A DNA stretch of 64,000 bases from Posidonia oceanica (Eukaryota; Streptophyta; Magnoliopsida; Alismatales; Posidoniaceae): positions 50,186,001 to 50,250,000 of the forward strand of contig JAZBRS010000020.1 of NCBI GenBank assembly GCA_037176725.1, in the 5' to 3' direction. Within the stretch, counting starts at the first letter, position 1, and every line of letters starts with the position of its first letter. The position numbers and the translations under genes were made by a program. Shown piece after piece: positions 60,386 to 64,000 of the stretch. The notes below the pieces were generated by a model, which saw only the letters and a program-made list of their open reading frames with translations, was not told where the DNA came from and made no database searches.

Positions 60386-62965
60386 AGACTTGTACTTATC
60401 ATTCCCGTCCTCTTCCGTGTCTTGATAGGGCTTGCACCAATCACTCCTGGCGGTCCGGTCCCCATAAGGCTTGTACTTAACATTCTTGACCTCTTCCGGT
60501 TCTTGTTAGTGCCTTGCACCGGTCATTCCAAGCGGTCCGGTCTTGATAAGGCGAGTACTTATCATTCCTGACCTCTTTCGGGTCTTGTTAGGGCTTTGCA
60601 CCAGTCATTCCTAGTGGTCCTGTCTTGATAAGGCTTGTACTTATCATTCCTGACCTCTTCCGGGTCATGTTAGGGCTTGCACCTATCATTCCAGGTGGTC
60701 CGGCCTTCCTAAGGCTTGTATTTATCATTCCTGACCTCTTCCGGGTCTTGTTAGGGCTGGCACCAATCAATCCTGGCGGTCCGGTCTTGATAAGGCTTGT
60801 ACTTATCATTCCTGACCTCTTCTGGGTCTTGTTAGGGCTTGCACCTAACATTCCAGGCGGTCCGGTCATGATAAGGCTTGTACTTATCATTCCCGACACC
60901 TTCCGGTTCTTATTAGGGCTTTCACCTATCATTCCTAGCAGTGCGGTCTTGATTGGGCATGTACATATCATTCCTGACCTATTCTAGGTCTTGTTAGGGC
61001 TTTGCACCTATCATTCCGGGCGGTCCGGTCTTGATAAGGCTTGTACTTATCATTCCTGTCCACTTCCGGGTCTTGTTAGGGTTTTGCACCAATCATTCCT
61101 AGCGGTCTGGTCTTGATAAGGCTTGTACTTATCGTTCCTGACATCTTCCGGGTCCTATTAGGGCTTGCACCGGTCATTCCTGGCGGTTCGGTCTTGATAT
61201 GGCTTGTACTTATCATTCCCAACCTCTTCCGGTTCTTGTCTGGGCTTGCACCTATCATTCCTGGCGGTGCGGTCATGTTAAGGCTTGTACTTATCATTCG
61301 GAACTCTTCCAGGTCATGTTAGGGCTTCGTACCAATCTTTCCTGGCAGTCCGGTCTTGATACGGCTTGTACTTATCAATCCTGACCTCTTTCGGGTCTTG
61401 TTTGGGCTTTGCACCAATCATTCCTGGCTGTCCTGTCTTGATAAGGCTAGTACTTATCATTCTGGACCTCTTTCGGGTCATGTTAGGGCGTTGCACCAAT
61501 CATTCCTAGTGGTCCCATCTTGATAAGGCTTGTACTTATCATTCCTGACCTCTTCTGGGTCTTGTTAGGGCTTGCACCTATCATTCCAAGCGGTCCAGTC
61601 TTGATAAGGCTTGTACTTATCATTCCTGAACTCTTCCGTGTCTTGTTAGGGCTTGCACCTTTCATTCCTGGCAGTCCGGTCTCGATATGGCTTGTACTTA
61701 TCATTCTTGACCTCTTCCGGGTCTTGTTAGGGCTTGCACCTATCATTCCTAGCGGTCCGGTCAAGATAAGGCTTGTACTTATCATTCCTTACCTCTCCCA
61801 GGTCTTGTTAGGGCTTGCAGCTTTCATTCCTGGTGCTCTGGTCTTGATAAGGCATCTACATATCACTCCCGACCTCTTGCGGGTCTTGTTATGGCCTTGC
61901 ACCATTCATTCCTAGCGGTTCGATCTCGATAAGGCTTCAACTTATTACTCCCGACCTCCTCTGGGTCTTGTTAGGGCATGCACCTATCATTCCTGGCAGT
62001 CCGGTCGTGATAAGGATTGTACTTATCATTACTGACCTATTCGAAACTTGTTGGGGCCTTGCACCGATCATTCTTGGTGGTCCGGTCTCGATAAGGCTTG
62101 TACTTATCATTCCCGACCTCTTCCATGTCTTGTTAGGGCCTACACCTATCATTCCAGGCGGTCCGGTCTTGAAATGGCTTGTACTTATCATTCCTGACCT
62201 CTTCGAGGTCTTGTTCGGGCTGGCGCCAATCATTCCTAGCAGTCCGGTCTTGATAAGGCTTGTACATAACATTCCCGACCTCTTCCGTGTCTTGTTAGGG
62301 CATGCACCTATCATTTCTGGTGGTCCGGTCTTGGTACGGCTTGTACATATCATTCCTGACCTCTTCTGGGTCTTGTTAGGGCTTGCACCTATCATTCCTG
62401 GCGGTCCGGTCTTGAGATGGCTTGTACTCATCATTCCTGACCTCTTTCATGTCATGTTAGGGCTTGCACCTATCATTCCTGGTGGCCTGTTCAGATAAGT
62501 CATGTACTTATCATTCTTGACCTCTTACGGGTCTTCTTTGGGCCTTGCACCATTCATTCCACGCAGTCCGATCTCGATAAGGCTTGTACTTATCACTCCC
62601 GACCTCTTCCGGGTCTTGTTAGGGCGTGCACCAATCATTCCCAGCGGTCCGGTCGTGTTAAGGCATGTACATATCATTCCTGACCCCTTCCGGGTCTTGT
62701 TAGGGCCTTGCACCTATCATTCCTGGCAGTCCGGTCTCGATTGGGCTTGTACTAATCATTCCTAACCTCTTCCGGTTCTTGTTAGGGCTTGCACCTATCA
62801 TTCCTGGCGGTGCGGTCTGGTTAAGGCTTGCACTTATCATTCCTGGCCTCTTCCGGGTCTTGTTTGGGCTTTGCACATATCGTTCTTGGCGGTCGGGTCT
62901 AGATAGGGCTTGTACTTATCATTCCTGACCACTTCCGGGTCTTGTCAGGCCTCGCACCTATCATT
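60386..62965 (+). repeat. HOR block gamma copy 3, starting internally
   Basis: It matches 55.2-57.78 kb at offset 5,188-5,189. The first ~0.85 kb of gamma is absent, replaced at the junction near 60,385. Confidence 0.87.
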
Positions 62966-63300
62966 CCACGAGGTCAGGTCTTGATAAGGCTTGCACCTGT
63001 CATTCCAGGCGGTTCGGTCATGATAAGGCTTGTACTTATCATTCCAGACCTCTTCCTGGTCTTGATTGGGCTTGCACCATTCTTTCCTAGCGGTCCGGTT
63101 TTGGTTAGGCTTGTACGTTTCGTTCCTGACATCTTCCGGGTCTAGTTAGGGCTTGCACCTATCATCCCTGGTGGTCCGGTCTTGATAAGGCATGTACTTA
63201 TCATTCCTGACCTCTTCCGGGTCATGTTAGGGCCTTGCATCAATCATTCTAGGCGGTTCAATCTCGATAAGGCTTGCACTTATCACTCCCGACCTCTTCC
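62966..63300 (+). repeat. 570-bp unit with a 205-bp deletion in half-monomer register
   Basis: CCACGAGGTCAGG at 62966 matches 57778 (offset 5,188), but GATTGGG at 63064 matches 58081 (offset 4,983), so 205 bases are missing. 205 equals two 81-bp monomers plus one 42-bp half A plus one base. At the junction (~62,990-63,010) a B half, CTTGCACCTGTCATTCC, directly follows another B half ending TTGATAAGG. Confidence 0.88.
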
Positions 63301-64000
63301 GAGTCTTGTTAGGGCTTGCACCTATCATTCATGGCGGTCCGGTCTTGAATAGGATTGTACTAATCATTCCTGACCTCTTCCGGGTCTTGTTAGGGCCTTG
63401 CACCTATCATTCCTGGCGGTCCGTTCTCGATGAGGCTTGTACTTATCATTCCCGACCTCTTCCATGTCTTGTTAGGGCTTGCACCTATCATTCCAGGTGG
63501 TCCGGTCTTGATATGGCTTGTACTTATCTTTCTGACCTCTTCTGGGTCTTGTTCGGGCATGCACCTATCATTCCTTGCGGTCCGGGCTTGATAAGGCTTG
63601 TACTTTTCATTCCCGACCTCTTCCGTGTCTTGATAGGGCTTGCACCAATCACTCCTGGCGGTCCGGTCTTCGTAAGGCTTGTACTTAACATTCCTGACCT
63701 CTTCCGATTCTTGTTAGGGCCTTGCACCGATCAATCCTGGTGGTCCGGTCTTGATAAGGCTTGTACTTATCAGTCCTGACCTCTTCTGGATCTTGTTAGG
63801 GCTTTGCACCAGTCATTCCTAGTGGTCCTGTCTTGATAAGGCTTGTACTTATCATTCCAGATCTCTTCTGGGTCTTGTTAGGGCTTGCACCTATCATTCC
63901 CGGCGGTCCGGTCTTGCTGAGGCTTGTACTAATCATTCCTGACCTCTTCCGGGTCTTGTTCGGGCTTGCACTTATCATTCCTGGCGGTCCTGTCTTGAGA
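63301..64000 (+). repeat. HOR block epsilon copy 4, cut by the window edge
   Basis: It matches 58.32-59.02 kb at offset ~4,983. The 80-bp TTTCTGACC monomer is near 63,530. The array continues past the window. Confidence 0.85.

Larger units (their letters stand above)
1..64000 (+). repeat. Satellite DNA array, 81-bp monomer, fills the whole window
   Basis: Every line of the window aligns to the same unit. Landmarks recurring every 81-82 bases are GGTCCGGTC, TTGATAAGG, CTTGTACTTATCATTCC, CTCTTCCGGGTC and TTGTTAGGG. Most length variation is one extra base just before GCACC (CTTTGCACC or CCTTGCACC), giving 82 bp; ATTCTGACC and CTCTTCGGG variants lose one base. All units have one orientation. Adjacent monomers differ at many positions while units one HOR period apart are much more alike, the classic higher-order pattern. 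No stretch of even 100 bases lacks the repeat, so there is no intergenic or unique sequence to describe. The array runs off both ends of the window, so its full size is unknown. A centromeric or pericentromeric role is inferred from architecture only. Confidence 0.98.

Noticed and set aside
1..64000. TTAGGG in nearly every unit, suggesting telomeric repeats
   Set aside because: It occurs once per 81 bp, inside TTGTTAGGGCTTG, and never in tandem. It is part of the satellite, not a telomere array.
1..64000. Regular short repeats suggesting a CRISPR array
   Set aside because: There are no unique spacers: the whole 81-bp unit is repetitive, including the parts between conserved motifs, and no cas-like genes are present.
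1..64000. CENP-B box in the monomer
   Set aside because: I looked for the TTCG, four bases, A, two bases, CGGG pattern on both strands of the common variants. The nearest, TTTCGTTCC followed by TTCCGGG, has the wrong spacing. Absence does not exclude a centromeric role.
1..64000. Transposable element, tRNA or rRNA sequences
   Set aside because: No terminal repeats with target-site duplications, poly-A tracts, cloverleaf-like arms or rRNA motifs. Every part reads as the 81-bp unit.

Overview
The whole 64-kb window is one uninterrupted array of tandemly repeated satellite DNA. I find no protein-coding gene, RNA gene, transposable element, CRISPR array or unique sequence. The unit is 81 bp, with common 82-bp and occasional 73-80-bp and longer variants. 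All units lie head-to-tail in the same orientation, about 785-790 of them (64,000 divided by ~81.3). A monomer matching the apparent consensus exactly lies at 5467-5547; it is about 51% G+C, rich in T on this strand (29 T against 11 A), and contains three CpG sites. The 81-mer is itself an old dimer: a 42-bp half (A, 5469-5510) and a 39-bp half (B, 5511-5549) share 18 of their first 21 bases.

Above the monomer there are several layers of higher-order repeats (HORs), recognised by shared diagnostic variants at constant offsets. Left third (1 to ~34 kb): two block families alternate. I call them alpha (a 23-monomer unit of ~1,873 bp, tandemly doubled at ~3.66-7.4 kb and again at ~28.8-32.1 kb) and beta (~1.3-2.9 kb, marked by shortened monomers and a micro-inverted segment), with a smaller delta block between them. 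Nearly all of 0.4-9.9 kb recurs at ~25.6-33.9 kb, a super-period of about 25 kb broken by small indels. Right part (~35-64 kb): gamma blocks (35.4-38.7, 54.4-57.8, 60.4-63.0 kb), a 7-monomer 570-bp HOR in two separate tandem clusters (38.66-40.37 and 41.81-43.24 kb), epsilon blocks (40.4-41.8, 43.2-45.3, 58.4-60.4, 63.3-64 kb), and alpha-derived local duplications (48.2-51.7 kb). Very recent events are visible, above all a 563-bp duplication at 11.7-12.7 kb with 471 bp of perfect identity.

The organism is a eukaryote that I cannot name; I do not recognise the monomer. A large transposon-free, single-orientation HOR array suggests centromeric, pericentromeric or other constitutive heterochromatin. 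Variants cluster at CpG sites (as TpG or CpA) and, less clearly, at CTG sites, which points to germline cytosine methylation and weakly to a plant. Nothing here can be called a multi-gene system. The interest lies in the satellite itself: its half-monomer ancestry, an exchange in half-monomer register, micro-inversions, a dyad carrying opposed GATA-type motifs in each unit, and an apparent abundance of A-to-T and T-to-A changes. Many long open frames exist, but they follow from an 81-bp (27-codon) period and are rejected as genes.
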